This document shows, one piece after another, positions 33,829 to 43,582 of a DNA stretch of 64,000 bases (its first letter is position 1; every line of letters begins with the position of its first letter). The position numbers and the translations under genes are program-made. The notes beneath the pieces were generated by a model. It was given only the letters and a program-made list of their open reading frames with translations. It ran no database searches and had not been told where the DNA came from. Source of the DNA: Luteitalea pratensis (GTDB lineage: Bacteria > Acidobacteriota > Vicinamibacteria > Vicinamibacterales > Vicinamibacteraceae); contig NZ_CP015136.1 in NCBI RefSeq assembly GCF_001618865.1, positions 7,289,001 through 7,353,000 of the forward strand, written 5' to 3'.

Positions 33829-36543
33829 CTACCGCTTCCGTTCGATGCGCACGAGCGCGCCGAAGTCCTCGTTGAATCGGACCTCGCGCACACGGCCGGT
33901 GGCGGGCACCTGCACCTCGGTCACCTGGTCGGTGACGACGGCGAGCACCTGCTCTGCACGCCCGTCGGCGTACACGATGGTCGCCGTGACCGGAACGTCG
34001 TGGACCTTGGGGCCCTGCTCGAGGATGAGGCGCAAGGTACTCCCGGCGGGGGCCTGGCCGTCGGCACCGGCCGTGACGAGATCAACCTGCTCCCAGCTCG
34101 TCCGCAAAACCGGGATGTCGGCGCCGTAGACCCACCGCTCGAAGAACCGCACGAGCGGGCGTCCGTACTCGGTCTCCATCGCCGCACGCAGGTCGTCGGT
34201 GCCGACGCGGCGGAAGCGGCTCTGACCATAGAACCGCTGCAGACCACGGGAAAACGCCGCCTCCCCCATCAGGCGCCGCAGCATGTGGAGCACGAGGGCG
34301 CTCTTGTTGTACACGGTGGCACGAAAGACCCGGCTCTCCCCCTTCATGTGACCGAGCCGGTAGCCGAGCCAGATCGGCCCCTGGTCGCTGACCTCGAGCG
34401 CGGACCGATACATCTGTCGGAACACGCCGGCGACGGTTTCTTTCGGCCGGACCTTCTGCGCGTACAACAGCGCAAAATATTGGGCGAAGCCTTCGCTGAT
34501 CCACTGCTCGTGGTAGTTCTCGCCCGCGACCGCCTGTCCCCAGAACTGGTGCGCCAGTTCGTGGGCGATGAAGTACTGCGGGAAGTCGTCGAATGCCACC
34601 GGGTCGCGTGCCCAGGTGAACGGTGTGCCCGGCATCGGCTGGTTCAGCAAGGCGAAGTACGCCGGGCTGTGGCCGCCAGGCAGCGTGTCTTCAGCGAGGA
34701 CGAGTCGCAGGCTCGGGAACGGCAGGTCATCCACCAGGTCGCCGTAGAAGCGCATGATGTCGGTCGTCGTGTCGAGGAGGTCCCTGGCGCGGGATGTCTG
34801 GCGCGGCTGGCTCCACATCTCGACCGACGTCTCGTCGTAGAACACGCCCTCACCGCTTCTCGACAGCCTGGGGGATGCGGCCGCGTCATCGGTTGCCGTT
34901 GCCGCCCGCCGCGAGACGTCGGCCGACACCACCTGGACGAACCGGCTGATCGCGATCGAGAGGTACCGGATCGGCTGCAACGCCCGGAACGTGAACGCCC
35001 GGCGAGGCCGCCCATCTGGCGTCGTCGTCACGGTTGGAGGGTCGGGGATGCCACTACCGAGCACCGTGAAATCGGGCGGCACCGTCACCCGGATCCGGGC
35101 CTTGGCAAAGGCCGTCACGCTGCTCTGCGGGTACCAGTAGGAGCGGTGGGAGTAGACGAAGCGCGGCTCGGGCTCGAGCGCCACTTCCGAAAGCATCTGC
35201 TGCCCGACCGTGACGGCTTCCCTCTCTGCAGGCACGGGCGGCAGCCGCCCGCCGTACGCGACGCGCAGACGAAGCGTCTGTCCGCGGCGCAGTGAGTCCG
35301 GCAGGTTGACGACGATGTTGTTCTGTCCGCGCACCCTCAAGGCGAGCAGCCGGCCGAACTCGTCGGAGGTCACCGCGCGCAGGACCAGCGGTTCGGCGAG
35401 GCGAAGCGTCAGCGTCTGCGCCGCGGCGCTGGTGATTCGCAGGTCCAGATCGGCGCGGCCCTCGAGCCAGAGGCGGGCTGGATCGAACGACACATCGACG
35501 TTGTACTGCTCGACGACGTAGTCGAGCCGATCCTCTTCGTTGTAGCGGCGCGTGCCGCGCATCGCGAGGTTGCGTTGCGACGTGTAGACCGACAGGTTCT
35601 TCCTGCGCTTGCGGTCGAACAAGGAAATGTCTTCGGAGTCGCCGCCGCTGCGGGCGTAGGAGATCTGGCCGAAGCGGGCGAGATCCATGTCGACGAGCAG
35701 GTCGCCGATGGGCGGCACCAGGTTCCAGGTCTCTCGACTCAGGTCGTTGAGGTCGAGGCTGTACGACTGTCCGACCTGGTCGCCAAAGAGCCGCCGCGCG
35801 CGATCGAGCATGCCGCGATCGGTCTCCATCGGCTTGAGCGAGTCGAGCGAAACGTGTTGGGCGACATCGGCCGGGTTCACCCGCAGGAACAGGCGCGAGA
35901 CCTTCGACCGCAGTACTTCGTCGCCGGCGACGAGGCGCAGTTGCCCCTTCTCCGATTCCGGCTTGGGCGAGAACGTGACCTCGCCGTCACCGATGACGAC
36001 AAGGGCCGTGATCATGCCGCGCACTTCGGCGGCGTAGGCGACGCCTGACGCAATCGCGACGTCGAGATCCTCGCCGCGGATGTGGAGATCGCGCACGGCG
36101 TACTGCCGCTCGGACAGGGCCAGGCGGACCAGGCCATCGACGATGCTGAGGCGCGCGGCGGCGCGAACCCGCCTGGATTGGTCGGCCGCCGCGGAGGGCG
36201 GCGCGATATCGAGTCGCCAGGTGGAGACGTGTGCCAGCGCCGCCGTCTCGATCAGGATGTCGGCGATCACACGGGTGACGCCATCGGCGAGATCCTGCCG
36301 GTCGCGCTCGCGGACGACCGCGCGTGTGGTGCGGTCGCCTGCCGACTCGTCGGCCATCGCATCGATCTGGGCGCGGTCGGCGCCTTCGTCGAAGAGAGGC
36401 AACAGCGTCGGCGCGTCGGCGCCGGTGGCGAGCGCCTGCTCCATGCGCACGAGGAGCGCGCCGACAGCGTCGGCTGGCTGCGCCGCAGCGGGCGGGGCCC
36501 ACCACGACACCATGACGATGAGGAACACCGCGCAGGCTCGCAT
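33829..36543 (-). CDS. Secreted M1-family zinc aminopeptidase with long N-terminal domain
   Basis: A 904-residue protein with a signal peptide (residues 1-21, APPAAAQ). The C-terminal half is an M1 metallopeptidase: beta-sandwich at about 350-550, then HELAHQFWG (His661, Glu662, His665) and the third zinc ligand Glu684 in WISEGFA. The usual GAMEN exopeptidase motif is not obvious; the corresponding stretch reads GGHSPAYFAL. About 330 residues precede the M1 part and match no domain I can name. Peptide cleavage in the periplasm is likely. The start avoids an upstream stretch encoded by a GTAGGG palindrome. Confidence 0.85.
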   Translation of the reverse strand: MRACAVFLIVMVSWWAPPAAAQPADAVGALLVRMEQALATGADAPTLLPLFDEGADRAQIDAMADESAGDRTTRAVVRERDRQDLADGVTRVIADILIETAALAHVSTWRLDIAPPSAAADQSRRVRAAARLSIVDGLVRLALSERQYAVRDLHIRGEDLDVAIASGVAYAAEVRGMITALVVIGDGEVTFSPKPESEKGQLRLVAGDEVLRSKVSRLFLRVNPADVAQHVSLDSLKPMETDRGMLDRARRLFGDQVGQSYSLDLNDLSRETWNLVPPIGDLLVDMDLARFGQISYARSGGDSEDISLFDRKRRKNLSVYTSQRNLAMRGTRRYNEEDRLDYVVEQYNVDVSFDPARLWLEGRADLDLRITSAAAQTLTLRLAEPLVLRAVTSDEFGRLLALRVRGQNNIVVNLPDSLRRGQTLRLRVAYGGRLPPVPAEREAVTVGQQMLSEVALEPEPRFVYSHRSYWYPQSSVTAFAKARIRVTVPPDFTVLGSGIPDPPTVTTTPDGRPRRAFTFRALQPIRYLSIAISRFVQVVSADVSRRAATATDDAAASPRLSRSGEGVFYDETSVEMWSQPRQTSRARDLLDTTTDIMRFYGDLVDDLPFPSLRLVLAEDTLPGGHSPAYFALLNQPMPGTPFTWARDPVAFDDFPQYFIAHELAHQFWGQAVAGENYHEQWISEGFAQYFALLYAQKVRPKETVAGVFRQMYRSALEVSDQGPIWLGYRLGHMKGESRVFRATVYNKSALVLHMLRRLMGEAAFSRGLQRFYGQSRFRRVGTDDLRAAMETEYGRPLVRFFERWVYGADIPVLRTSWEQVDLVTAGADGQAPAGSTLRLILEQGPKVHDVPVTATIVYADGRAEQVLAVVTDQVTEVQVPATGRVREVRFNEDFGALVRIERKR

Positions 36544-36625
36544 GGCGACGGGCCCGGCCCGACGGACCGGCAAACGTGTCTGAGTCTTGATTCTAGACCT
36601 CACCGGGCACAGGGCGATGGGCCGG

Positions 36626-36722
36626 GCTCGGAGAGCCGGCCCTACCGACGCCTCCACCCTTCGGCCTTCTCCCTTGGACCTTCGCCTTTTCGCTTCGGCG
36701 TTCAGCGTTCAGCGTTCAGCGT
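36626..36722. repeat. GTAGGG palindrome and GTTCAGC heptamers
   Basis: The stem GGGCTCGGAGAGCCGGCCCTACC (as two arms) lies at 36626-36648, followed by three to four TTCAGCG units at 36700-36722. They separate the M1 peptidase gene from the stop codon of the PP2C gene, which falls inside the heptamer array. Confidence 0.75.
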
Positions 36723-37894
36723 TCGTCGTTATTCGATCCATCCGCCATCGGTATTGGCGGCGGCGCCTCCGTATCCAGGCGACGGCAGACGAGCACCGTC
36801 AGGTCGTCAAACAGCACGGAGTCGTCGGTATGGGCCTTGACCTCATCGATCACGCGGCGCGCGACCAGGCCGGCGCTCAGCCCGCCCATCTGGTCGGCCA
36901 GCACGCGTAATCCCTCGTCTTCGAACGCAACACCGGCGGGTGATTCCGCTTCGGTGATGCCGTCGCTGTAGGCCAGCAGCAGGTCGCCCGGCCCCAGCGT
37001 CAGGGTGTTCTCCTCGTAGGTCGCCTTGCGGGAGAGCCCGAGTGCCATGCCGGTGGGTGGCAGCCACTCCAGCCGCCCCGACACGCGGCGCACCATGGGT
37101 GGGTTCTGCCCGGCATTCACGTAGCGCATCTCGTTCGTGCGCGGATCGAACAGCGCGATGAACGCGGTGATGAAGCGCGATCGCGGCGAGTGGCGCATGA
37201 GCTGCTCGTTCAGGCGGAGGGCCAGAACGGCCGGCGGCAGGGCCTCGTCGAGCAGCGTCCGGGTCATGGCCAGGAAAAGGGCCATGAGGAGGGCCGCAGG
37301 TGTGCCCTTGCCGGCGACATCGCCGAGGATGACCAGCACCTGGCCGTCGACGCGCGGCAGGATGTCGAAGAAGTCGCCGCCGACGGTGTTGGCCGGCTGC
37401 GTTTCGCCGTGGGCCTCGATGGTGCCGACTGTGAGCGTGCCGGCGGGCAGCATCGCGCGCTGGATGTCGCGCGCCACGTTCAGCTCGTGCTTGAGCGTGA
37501 GTCGATCGGCGACCTCGAGCAGCAGGATCAGGTGGATCAGCCCGAATGCGACGAGCAGCTTGACGATGCCGGTGTCCCACAGGGGCTCGCCGGGATCGGG
37601 CGTGAGGCCGTCGATCAGGCCGATCACGAACAGCACCGCGGCGCCCGCGTAGAGCATGCGGCGGGCCGCAGTCAGCCGCATCGCGAAGGCGAGGAAGAAC
37701 TGGCGCGCGTTGCGGAACGGGTGCCGCAGCAGGTCCTTCTGGGTGACGTCGGCCTGCTGCGTGCCCTGCGTGAAGAAGGACACCATCGCCCGCGTCTCAC
37801 GCGTGAAGACGCGCTGCAGATCACGCGCCGTCAGATCGCGGGTGTAGTCGTCGATGAACGTCCGGGCGCGGTCACCAAACTTCGGCTTCGCCAC
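36716..37894 (-). CDS. Membrane-anchored PP2C/SpoIIE-type phosphatase (RsbU-like)
   Basis: A 392-residue protein. Two membrane segments (about 80-95 and 108-126) precede a PP2C-type SpoIIE domain. Metal-binding motifs include NTVGGDFFD, GDVAGKGTPAALLMA, YSDGITEAESP and FDDLTVLV. RsbU-like phosphatases dephosphorylate anti-anti-sigma factors in partner-switching stress responses. No STAS or anti-sigma gene is adjacent, so the partner is unknown. The start (ATG) gives a soluble 75-residue N-terminal helix bundle. Confidence 0.88.
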   Translation of the reverse strand: MAKPKFGDRARTFIDDYTRDLTARDLQRVFTRETRAMVSFFTQGTQQADVTQKDLLRHPFRNARQFFLAFAMRLTAARRMLYAGAAVLFVIGLIDGLTPDPGEPLWDTGIVKLLVAFGLIHLILLLEVADRLTLKHELNVARDIQRAMLPAGTLTVGTIEAHGETQPANTVGGDFFDILPRVDGQVLVILGDVAGKGTPAALLMALFLAMTRTLLDEALPPAVLALRLNEQLMRHSPRSRFITAFIALFDPRTNEMRYVNAGQNPPMVRRVSGRLEWLPPTGMALGLSRKATYEENTLTLGPGDLLLAYSDGITEAESPAGVAFEDEGLRVLADQMGGLSAGLVARRVIDEVKAHTDDSVLFDDLTVLVCRRLDTEAPPPIPMADGSNNDER

Positions 37895-37904
37895 TGGATT
37901 GGTC

Positions 37905-38030
37905 GGCCTTCGTCATTCGGCCATCGGCCTTCGCCGGTTCGGCGTTTCAGGGTTCGGCGCTCGAGGTTCAGCGTTCAGTGTGCGCGGTTTCAGCGTTCGG
38001 CGTTTGACGTTCGGCGTTTCAGACAATCCC
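37905..38030. repeat. Heptamer arrays (TTCGGCG, TTCAGCG and relatives)
   Basis: A loose 120-base block of CGGCCTTCG and GTTCGGCGTTTCAG-type units between the PP2C and AKB ligase genes. It extends to within a few bases of the kbl stop codon. Period is seven in most places with single-base additions. Confidence 0.72.
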
Positions 38031-39212
38031 CATCTCCCGGCCCACGCTTCCAAATACGTCGAGGGCGAACTGAAGTTCGGCGCGCGTGTGGGCGGCCGAG
38101 ACGATGGTGCGCACGCGCGCCTTGTCGCGCGCGACGGTCGGGAAGGCAATGCCCATCGCGAAGACGCCCGCCTGGAAGAGACGATCCGAGAACTGCATGG
38201 CCCGGGCGCCATCGCCCACCATGACCGGCGTGATCGGGCTCTGGCTGATGCCGGTGTCGAAACCGAGCGCCTGCAGGCCGTCCTTGAAGAAGCGGGTGTT
38301 CTCCCAGAGCCGGTCGATCAACTGCGGCTCCTCGAGGAGCAGATCGAGCGCGGCCAGGCAGCTGGCCGTGACCGACGGCGGGTGCGACGTGGAGAACAGG
38401 AACGGGCGCGCCCGGTGATACAGGAACTCGATCAGGCTGCGGTTACCCGCAACGTAGCCACCGAGCGAACCGATGGCCTTGGACAAGGTGCCGACCTGCA
38501 CGTCGACGCGACCGTGCATGCCGAAGTGGTCGACCGTCCCACGGCCATTCCGGCCGAACACGCCACTGGCATGGGCATCGTCCACCATCATGATCGCACC
38601 GTAGGCCTCGGCGGCGTCGCACAGCGCCGGCAGCGGACCGAGATCGCCGTCCATGCTGAAGACGCCATCGGTAATCAGCAGCTTGCGCTGTCGGGATGGC
38701 AACTCGCTGAGGATCCTGCGCGCGGCGTCGGCGTCGCCGTGTGGATAGACCTTGATGGTGGCGCGACTGAGGCGGGCGCCGTCGATGATGCTCGCGTGGT
38801 TCAGTTCGTCGGAGATGATCGCGTCCTCGCGCGTGAGGATGGCCGACACGGTCCCGGCGTTCGAGGCAAAGCCGCTCTGGAAGACGACGACGGCCTCGGT
38901 GTGCTTGAACTCGGCCAGGCGGCGCTCGAGTTCCATGTGCATCGCCATCGTTCCGGAGATGCTGCGCACCGCGCCGGATCCGACGCCGAACTGCTCGATG
39001 GCCTCGATCGCCTTCTGCTTCAGCCTGGGATGGGTGGTCAGCCCGAGATAGTTGTTGGAGGAGAGATTGACGACCGACTTGCCGTCATAGACCGAGGTGG
39101 CCTTCGCCTCGCTCTCGAGAATGCGCAGGGATCGGTAGAGCCCTTGCGTCCTGAGGTCCTCGAGCTGGTCTCCGAGATACGCGAGTGGATCGCTGCGCAT
39201 GGCGCCGCTCAC
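38019..39212 (-). CDS. kbl: Glycine C-acetyltransferase (2-amino-3-ketobutyrate CoA ligase)
   Basis: A 397-residue alpha-oxoamine synthase. SSNNYLGLTTHPRLKQKAIEA, NHASIIDGARLS, MMVDDAHASGVFG and the PLP-lysine motif GTLSKAIGSLGG are all present. The overall sequence is closest in style to Kbl, which cleaves 2-amino-3-ketobutyrate with CoA to glycine and acetyl-CoA in threonine breakdown. BioF (8-amino-7-oxononanoate synthase) is the main alternative. Neither tdh nor bio genes are adjacent, so the assignment rests on sequence style. A second ATG lies four codons in. Confidence 0.82.
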   Translation of the reverse strand: MSGAMRSDPLAYLGDQLEDLRTQGLYRSLRILESEAKATSVYDGKSVVNLSSNNYLGLTTHPRLKQKAIEAIEQFGVGSGAVRSISGTMAMHMELERRLAEFKHTEAVVVFQSGFASNAGTVSAILTREDAIISDELNHASIIDGARLSRATIKVYPHGDADAARRILSELPSRQRKLLITDGVFSMDGDLGPLPALCDAAEAYGAIMMVDDAHASGVFGRNGRGTVDHFGMHGRVDVQVGTLSKAIGSLGGYVAGNRSLIEFLYHRARPFLFSTSHPPSVTASCLAALDLLLEEPQLIDRLWENTRFFKDGLQALGFDTGISQSPITPVMVGDGARAMQFSDRLFQAGVFAMGIAFPTVARDKARVRTIVSAAHTRAELQFALDVFGSVGREMGIV

Positions 39213-39236
39213 TATAGCAAGGCGACCTCAGGCAAT

Positions 39237-39412
39237 TCAGAATTCAAAATTCAGAATGAAGCGCGGGTCCGCCCACCATCACGCTCCGCAGCGCGCTCTC
39301 TGCATTGTGATTTGTAACGTTGCGGCCGAGTGAATTCCTGCTGTGTTCCACCGACTTCCCGCGGCAGCGTCGAGGTGCCGGCCCCGCACTGCATTGTGAA
39401 TTCTGAATGTCG
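39237..39412. repeat. Two inverted copies of the GAATTCA/GGGTCCG composite repeat
   Basis: Left copy 39237-39297 reads CAGAATTC... then GCGGGTCCG and CACGCTCCGC. Right copy 39345-39412 is the reverse orientation (CCCGCGGCAG ... GTGAATTCTGAATG). The pair fills the gap between kbl and the small membrane protein gene. The same unit recurs four times at 56792-57153 and once at 63841. Confidence 0.72.
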
Positions 39413-39427
39413 CGGCAGAGACCTGAA

Positions 39428-39847
39428 TTAGTGAGGAACAGAGGTGAACACCCACATCCAGGGCAGCAGGGCTGCACACACGTAGAAGGCCGTGAGGACG
39501 GCGACGATCCGGTGCACATTCGTGAGGTGGAGGATCATGCCGCACCCCGCCGCGGCGAGCTTGGCCGAGGCGAGCGCGGGCCCTTCACCGATCGAGAACA
39601 TCAGTGAGGCCAGCAGCGGGTTGCCTTCGATGTCGCGGCCGTGCAGGGCCACGCCCCAGTAGGTAAAGGCGGCATCCAGTGCTTGCGCGATGAAGAAGGC
39701 GAGAATAGCCAGTTCTCCCTTCGACAACGAACGCGTCCGGAACTTGCGCAGCAGGCTGGCCATGGCGGTATGGAGCTCCGAGGACTCCGCCCTGGAGTCT
39801 TCAAGTCCGGTGCCGCCCTCGCATAGCAGGAAAACCGCTCGAAACAT
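39428..39847 (-). CDS. Small integral membrane protein (DUF5658-like)
   Basis: A 139-residue protein with four hydrophobic segments (ELAILAFFIAQALDAAFTYW, LASAKLAAAGCGMIL and IVAVLTAFYVCAALLPWMWV among them). The motif ALDAAFTYWGVALHGRDIEGNPLLASLM, read here in pieces, resembles DUF5658 proteins. GGGAGG lies about six bases before the ATG. An internal ATG at residue 29 (MASLLRK) is an alternative start. Function unknown. Confidence 0.65.
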   Translation of the reverse strand: MFRAVFLLCEGGTGLEDSRAESSELHTAMASLLRKFRTRSLSKGELAILAFFIAQALDAAFTYWGVALHGRDIEGNPLLASLMFSIGEGPALASAKLAAAGCGMILHLTNVHRIVAVLTAFYVCAALLPWMWVFTSVPH

Positions 39848-39917
39848 ACGCGCCCTCCCGGTGGTGTGCTCCTACCGCACACGCACATGCGCCAACAGTG
39901 TGCCATGGGGACACACA

Positions 39918-40012
39918 CGGGAGGACGGAGGACGGAGGACGGAGGAAGGAGGACGGACGAGGGAGGAGGGAGGACGGAGGAGGGAGGAAAGAGGAGCGGG
40001 GGCCGAGGGAGG
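39918..40012. repeat. Heptamer array (GGAGGAC)n
   Basis: About twelve purine-rich GGAGGAC/GGAGGGA units in a 95-base block between two convergently unrelated minus-strand genes. Such a strand-asymmetric purine tract could adopt non-B structures. Confidence 0.85.
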
Positions 40013-40035
40013 ACCAGCCGCCGTCGAGTCGGCGG

Positions 40036-42114
40036 TCAGCGCCGGAGCTGCCAGATTTCGGTGGTGTCGACCTGGGCGAGGCGTGTGGCGCCGTTGTGGA
40101 GGAGCCAGCGACGCAGGGCATCGGGCGCCTGGGAGGACGGCCAGGAGTCCCGGTGGAGCAGGACGTGGGTGGCGCCGCGGGTACGGATGGCCTGCATGGC
40201 TGCGTCCGGCAATGTGTCGGCGGCGGGGCCGCCCTCGAGGGCGCCGGGAAGGTCGACCAACGTCTGCTGCAGCGCGAGGTGACCCGGCGGTACGTCGCCG
40301 CTGTAGCCGTTCAGCCGGCGCCGCCAGTGTCCGATCGAGAGGTACTGCCACCACAGTTCGTCCGGCACCGCCCCGAAAGGCAGGTCCACGAGGACGGCAT
40401 CGGCAGGCAGGGCCGCAATTGCCCGTGCGACCGGGTGGTCCGACGGCCTGGGCGGCACCGGCTCGGCTCGGCCCTGTCCGTACGACGCCTCGTACGTGTG
40501 GCGCACCGGCACAGGGGCAGGCCAACTCTCTGCGACGAAAGCCACGGCGAGTACACCGCTCGCCAGCGCTCCCGCGCGTCGCCGCGAGAGCGACGCGACC
40601 GCGAGCCCGCCGATCACGCTCAGCGCCAGGGCCGTCACCATCGCGATGCGGGGCGGTACGCGCAACGCATCCGCGCCGGGGACGACGCGGTACGCGGCGG
40701 CGTAGAGCGAGGGCCAGGTGCGTGCCGTGCGGGCGCCGATGTGGACGATGGGGCCGAACGACAGCCACACGGTGAACGCTCCGAGCACCGTCCAGAGAAC
40801 GACCGGGTGCTGCGGTTCGTCGCGGAGCACGGCGCGGGAGCGAGGTGAGACGAGGACCAGCAGCCCAGCGCTCAGCACGAGGCCGAGGAGCAGGCGTGTG
40901 CCGTCCGTGATGCTGATCGTCACCGGTCCGAGGTAGAGGCGCTGCTGCCCTGCAAACAGCGCCGCGAGAATCCCCAGGACATGCCCGATGGCAAGGATCG
41001 CCAGGCCTGATGCGACGACACCGCGAAGCCGGCCAAAGGCAGACGCACGATGGCGGCCGTTGACGCCGGTGGCGTCTGCCGACTGACGCCAGCGTCGCAG
41101 GCCAACCAGGGCGATGGCCACGAGCACCAGCATCAGCGGCACGACACCGGGGAAGAGATCGCCCTCGGGGCGCACGAGCGTCTTTAGGCGCGATCCCCAG
41201 AAGCGCAGTTGCTCGTTGGCGGTGAGCCAGGCGTAGGTATCGGCGCTGTACTGCACGACGGCCACGATCGGCCGTGGCGGCTGCCCGAGCGCGCGCAGCC
41301 GCGCGTAGGGATAGAGAAAGGGCGCGGTCAGCCCGATGCCGACGCCCGCGCAGACGAGGGGCCCGAGCCACGCGCGACGATCACGCAATCGCCCACGGAG
41401 TGCGATCTGCGCCAGGACGTACGGCGGCAGCCAGAGCGCGGCGTAGACCAGGAAATAGCCGTTCGACAGGTTCTGCAGTGCCAGGGCCACACCGGCCATC
41501 GCGGCGTGCCTGAGGCGTCCGTGCTGCCACCATTCGTGCAGGCCCCAGAGCACGAAGGGGAACCACTGCGAGGACAGGACCTGCAGGTGTGGTCCCTGGT
41601 TGACGCGGTACAGCGCGAAGCCATAGAGCAGCCCGGCGACAACGCCAGCAAACGCGTCGCGCGTGAGTCTGCGCACGAGCAGGAACGCACCGAGTGCCGC
41701 GAGCACGAACGACGACAAAAACAGCAGGTTATAGGTGAGCAGGATGTTACCGGTCAGGGCGTAGATCGGCGCGCCCTGCAATGCCTGCGCGACCAGTAGC
41801 TCAGACTGTCCGAGCGCGTACGACGAGGGATGGAAGATGTTGGGATGCCACCAGTCGGCCAAGGCGCCGAGATCCCCGTGCAGGACGCGCCCGGCCTGGT
41901 GGAAGTGCCAGGCGAGAATCCAGCAGTTCAGCAGCGGATCGCCGAGATCCCAGGGCACGTCGCTGGCGAGCCCCGTGACCAGCGGCCACGTCCAGGCGAC
42001 CGCGAGGAGCGCGTAGAGCAGCGTCGCGTGGACGGCGCTGACCCCGCGCAGCCACCCGTCCCCTGAGGATCCGGCAGAGCCGAGGGGCCTGTCGGCGTCC
42101 TGCCCGCGGTTCAC
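40036..42114 (-). CDS. Polytopic membrane protein, GT-C-like
   Basis: A 692-residue protein with about twelve membrane segments. The first loop (ASDVPWDLGDPLLNCWILAW) has the acidic pair typical of GT-C glycosyltransferases, followed by NIFHPSSYALGQSELL. It is a longer paralogue of the protein at 21770-23584. The GTG start overlaps the aminotransferase stop codon by 4 bases, so the two are translationally coupled. The C-terminal 130 residues (VDLPFGAVPDELWWQYLSIGHW and a CPx-free periplasmic part) match the paralogue. Substrate unknown. Confidence 0.72.
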   Translation of the reverse strand: MNRGQDADRPLGSAGSSGDGWLRGVSAVHATLLYALLAVAWTWPLVTGLASDVPWDLGDPLLNCWILAWHFHQAGRVLHGDLGALADWWHPNIFHPSSYALGQSELLVAQALQGAPIYALTGNILLTYNLLFLSSFVLAALGAFLLVRRLTRDAFAGVVAGLLYGFALYRVNQGPHLQVLSSQWFPFVLWGLHEWWQHGRLRHAAMAGVALALQNLSNGYFLVYAALWLPPYVLAQIALRGRLRDRRAWLGPLVCAGVGIGLTAPFLYPYARLRALGQPPRPIVAVVQYSADTYAWLTANEQLRFWGSRLKTLVRPEGDLFPGVVPLMLVLVAIALVGLRRWRQSADATGVNGRHRASAFGRLRGVVASGLAILAIGHVLGILAALFAGQQRLYLGPVTISITDGTRLLLGLVLSAGLLVLVSPRSRAVLRDEPQHPVVLWTVLGAFTVWLSFGPIVHIGARTARTWPSLYAAAYRVVPGADALRVPPRIAMVTALALSVIGGLAVASLSRRRAGALASGVLAVAFVAESWPAPVPVRHTYEASYGQGRAEPVPPRPSDHPVARAIAALPADAVLVDLPFGAVPDELWWQYLSIGHWRRRLNGYSGDVPPGHLALQQTLVDLPGALEGGPAADTLPDAAMQAIRTRGATHVLLHRDSWPSSQAPDALRRWLLHNGATRLAQVDTTEIWQLRR

Positions 42115-43331
42115 GCCGTGCGGCCGGCCAGGAACTCGCCCGTGAACTCCGCCACCAGATCGTAGATGCGATGCAGTTCCGCCGGAGCGGCGAGGAACAC
42201 GACACGAAAGGCGCCCATGGCCGGATCGGTGCCGAAGCCGGACCCGAAGACGGTGAGCACACCGGTGGCGCGCAGCAGGCCGAGCACGTAATCGACGTCG
42301 GTCCTGCCGGCCGGGAGTTCGACCTGCGGCATTGCGTAGAACGCGCCGCGGGCGGGGACGCAGCGCATGCCGGGAATGGCGTTGAGGCGAGCGGTCGTGA
42401 TGTCGGCGCGCTCACGCAATTGGTCGCGAAGGGCACCCTGGAACGTGCGGTCGCCGCGCATCGCGGCGGTGATGGCGTACTGCATCGGCCCCGGGCTGCA
42501 CAGGCGGCCATCGGCGAGCTTGCGCAGGCCGCCGAGCAGGCCGTCGAGGCGAGGCGTGCGGCCCACGGCCATCCAGCCGGCCCGCCACCCTGGCGCGAGA
42601 TAGGCCTTCGAGAGCGACGAGTACGAAATGATCGCCGCGTCCGGATCGATCAGCCCGAGGGGCTCCACGGGGCCGTCGTAGGCCAGGTCTCCGTAGACCT
42701 CGTCGGCAATCAGCAGCAGCCCGTGCCGCTCCGAGAACTCCACCAGCGACCGCCGCACGTCTGCCGGATAGACCGCGCCCGTGGGGTTGTTGGGGTCGAT
42801 GACCACCAGGGCGCGCGTACGCGGCGTCACCAGCGTGGCGAGGTGGTCCAGGTCCGGCAGCCACCCGCGAGATGGATCGGTCCGGTAGTACCGCTCCACC
42901 GCACCGAGCTTTGCAATCACCGCCGTGTACAACGGATAGGTCGGCGTCGGGACGAGCACTTCGTCGCCGGCGTTGAGCAGCGCCGTCAGCGTCAGCTCGA
43001 TGCCCTCCGACGTGCCCGAGGTCAGCAGCACACGTTCAGGATCGACGGCCAGCCCCCGGGACGTGAAGTCGTCGGCCACGGCCACGCGCGCCTCGAGGAT
43101 TCCGGGCGAGGGCGTGTAGCCGTTGTGGCCGTCCCGCATGGCCCCGGCGATCGCCTCGACGAGATGTGGCGGGCTGACGAACCCGAACGGGATCGGGTCG
43201 CCGATATTCAGGTACGCCACCTTGCGGCCGGCGGCTTCCACCTTCTTTGCCTCGACCACGATGTTCCGGATCGCGTAGCTGAACCCGCTGACACGGTCAG
43301 CGACAGGCAACGATGTGCTGGTGAGCGCCAT
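42111..43331 (-). CDS. Class I/II pyridoxal-phosphate aminotransferase
   Basis: A 406-residue fold-type I aminotransferase of the AspC/AlaA group. IGDPIPFGF, NGYTPSPGILEARVAVA, TSGTSEGIELTLTALL, DPNNPTGAVYP, IADEVYGDLAYDG and the PLP-lysine motif SYSSLSKAYLAPGWRAGW are visible. It could be an alanine or aspartate aminotransferase; specificity cannot be read from the sequence. It is the first gene of a two-gene unit with the GT-C-like protein, a pairing with no obvious metabolic reason. Confidence 0.87.
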   Translation of the reverse strand: MALTSTSLPVADRVSGFSYAIRNIVVEAKKVEAAGRKVAYLNIGDPIPFGFVSPPHLVEAIAGAMRDGHNGYTPSPGILEARVAVADDFTSRGLAVDPERVLLTSGTSEGIELTLTALLNAGDEVLVPTPTYPLYTAVIAKLGAVERYYRTDPSRGWLPDLDHLATLVTPRTRALVVIDPNNPTGAVYPADVRRSLVEFSERHGLLLIADEVYGDLAYDGPVEPLGLIDPDAAIISYSSLSKAYLAPGWRAGWMAVGRTPRLDGLLGGLRKLADGRLCSPGPMQYAITAAMRGDRTFQGALRDQLRERADITTARLNAIPGMRCVPARGAFYAMPQVELPAGRTDVDYVLGLLRATGVLTVFGSGFGTDPAMGAFRVVFLAAPAELHRIYDLVAEFTGEFLAGRTA

Positions 43332-43464
43332 GGCCGGATTGTAGCCCTACAGGATGTGACCCGTGCCGACGACAACGGAGTCGAGGTTTCTCCTCGTGCG
43401 CCGCGTGCCGATGTCGGTGGGCGAGGTCCGTGGACGCCTTCACCGACCCAGTGGAGCGTAAGAC

Positions 43465-43491
43465 TTACACGCTCGGTGCATTTATTACACT
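43465..43491 (+). promoter_or_regulatory. Possible sigma-70 promoter for the VWFA gene
   Basis: In a locally AT-rich stretch, TTACAC (43465-43470) and TACACT (43486-43491) are 15 bases apart, about 90 bases before the ATG. Spacing is short of the optimum of 17, so this is tentative. Confidence 0.3.
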
Positions 43492-43582
43492 GTTTTGCTC
43501 TGCCTTGGGGCGAAACGGAGAAACTCCCCAGCATTTCGTGAACCGTGGGGCTGGCAAACATCTTGAAGTAGAGAGGGCTGTC

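Noticed and set aside
34000-35295. Plus-strand frame of 431 codons opposite the M1 peptidase
   Set aside because: The minus strand holds the HELAH motif and a continuous family match; the plus frame has none.
37854-39317. Plus-strand frame of 487 codons opposite kbl
   Set aside because: The antisense of a well-recognised PLP enzyme; no motif in the plus frame.
39918-40012. Polypurine tract as a possible G-quadruplex regulator
   Set aside because: G-runs are only two bases long in most units, and the block is explained as another heptamer array.
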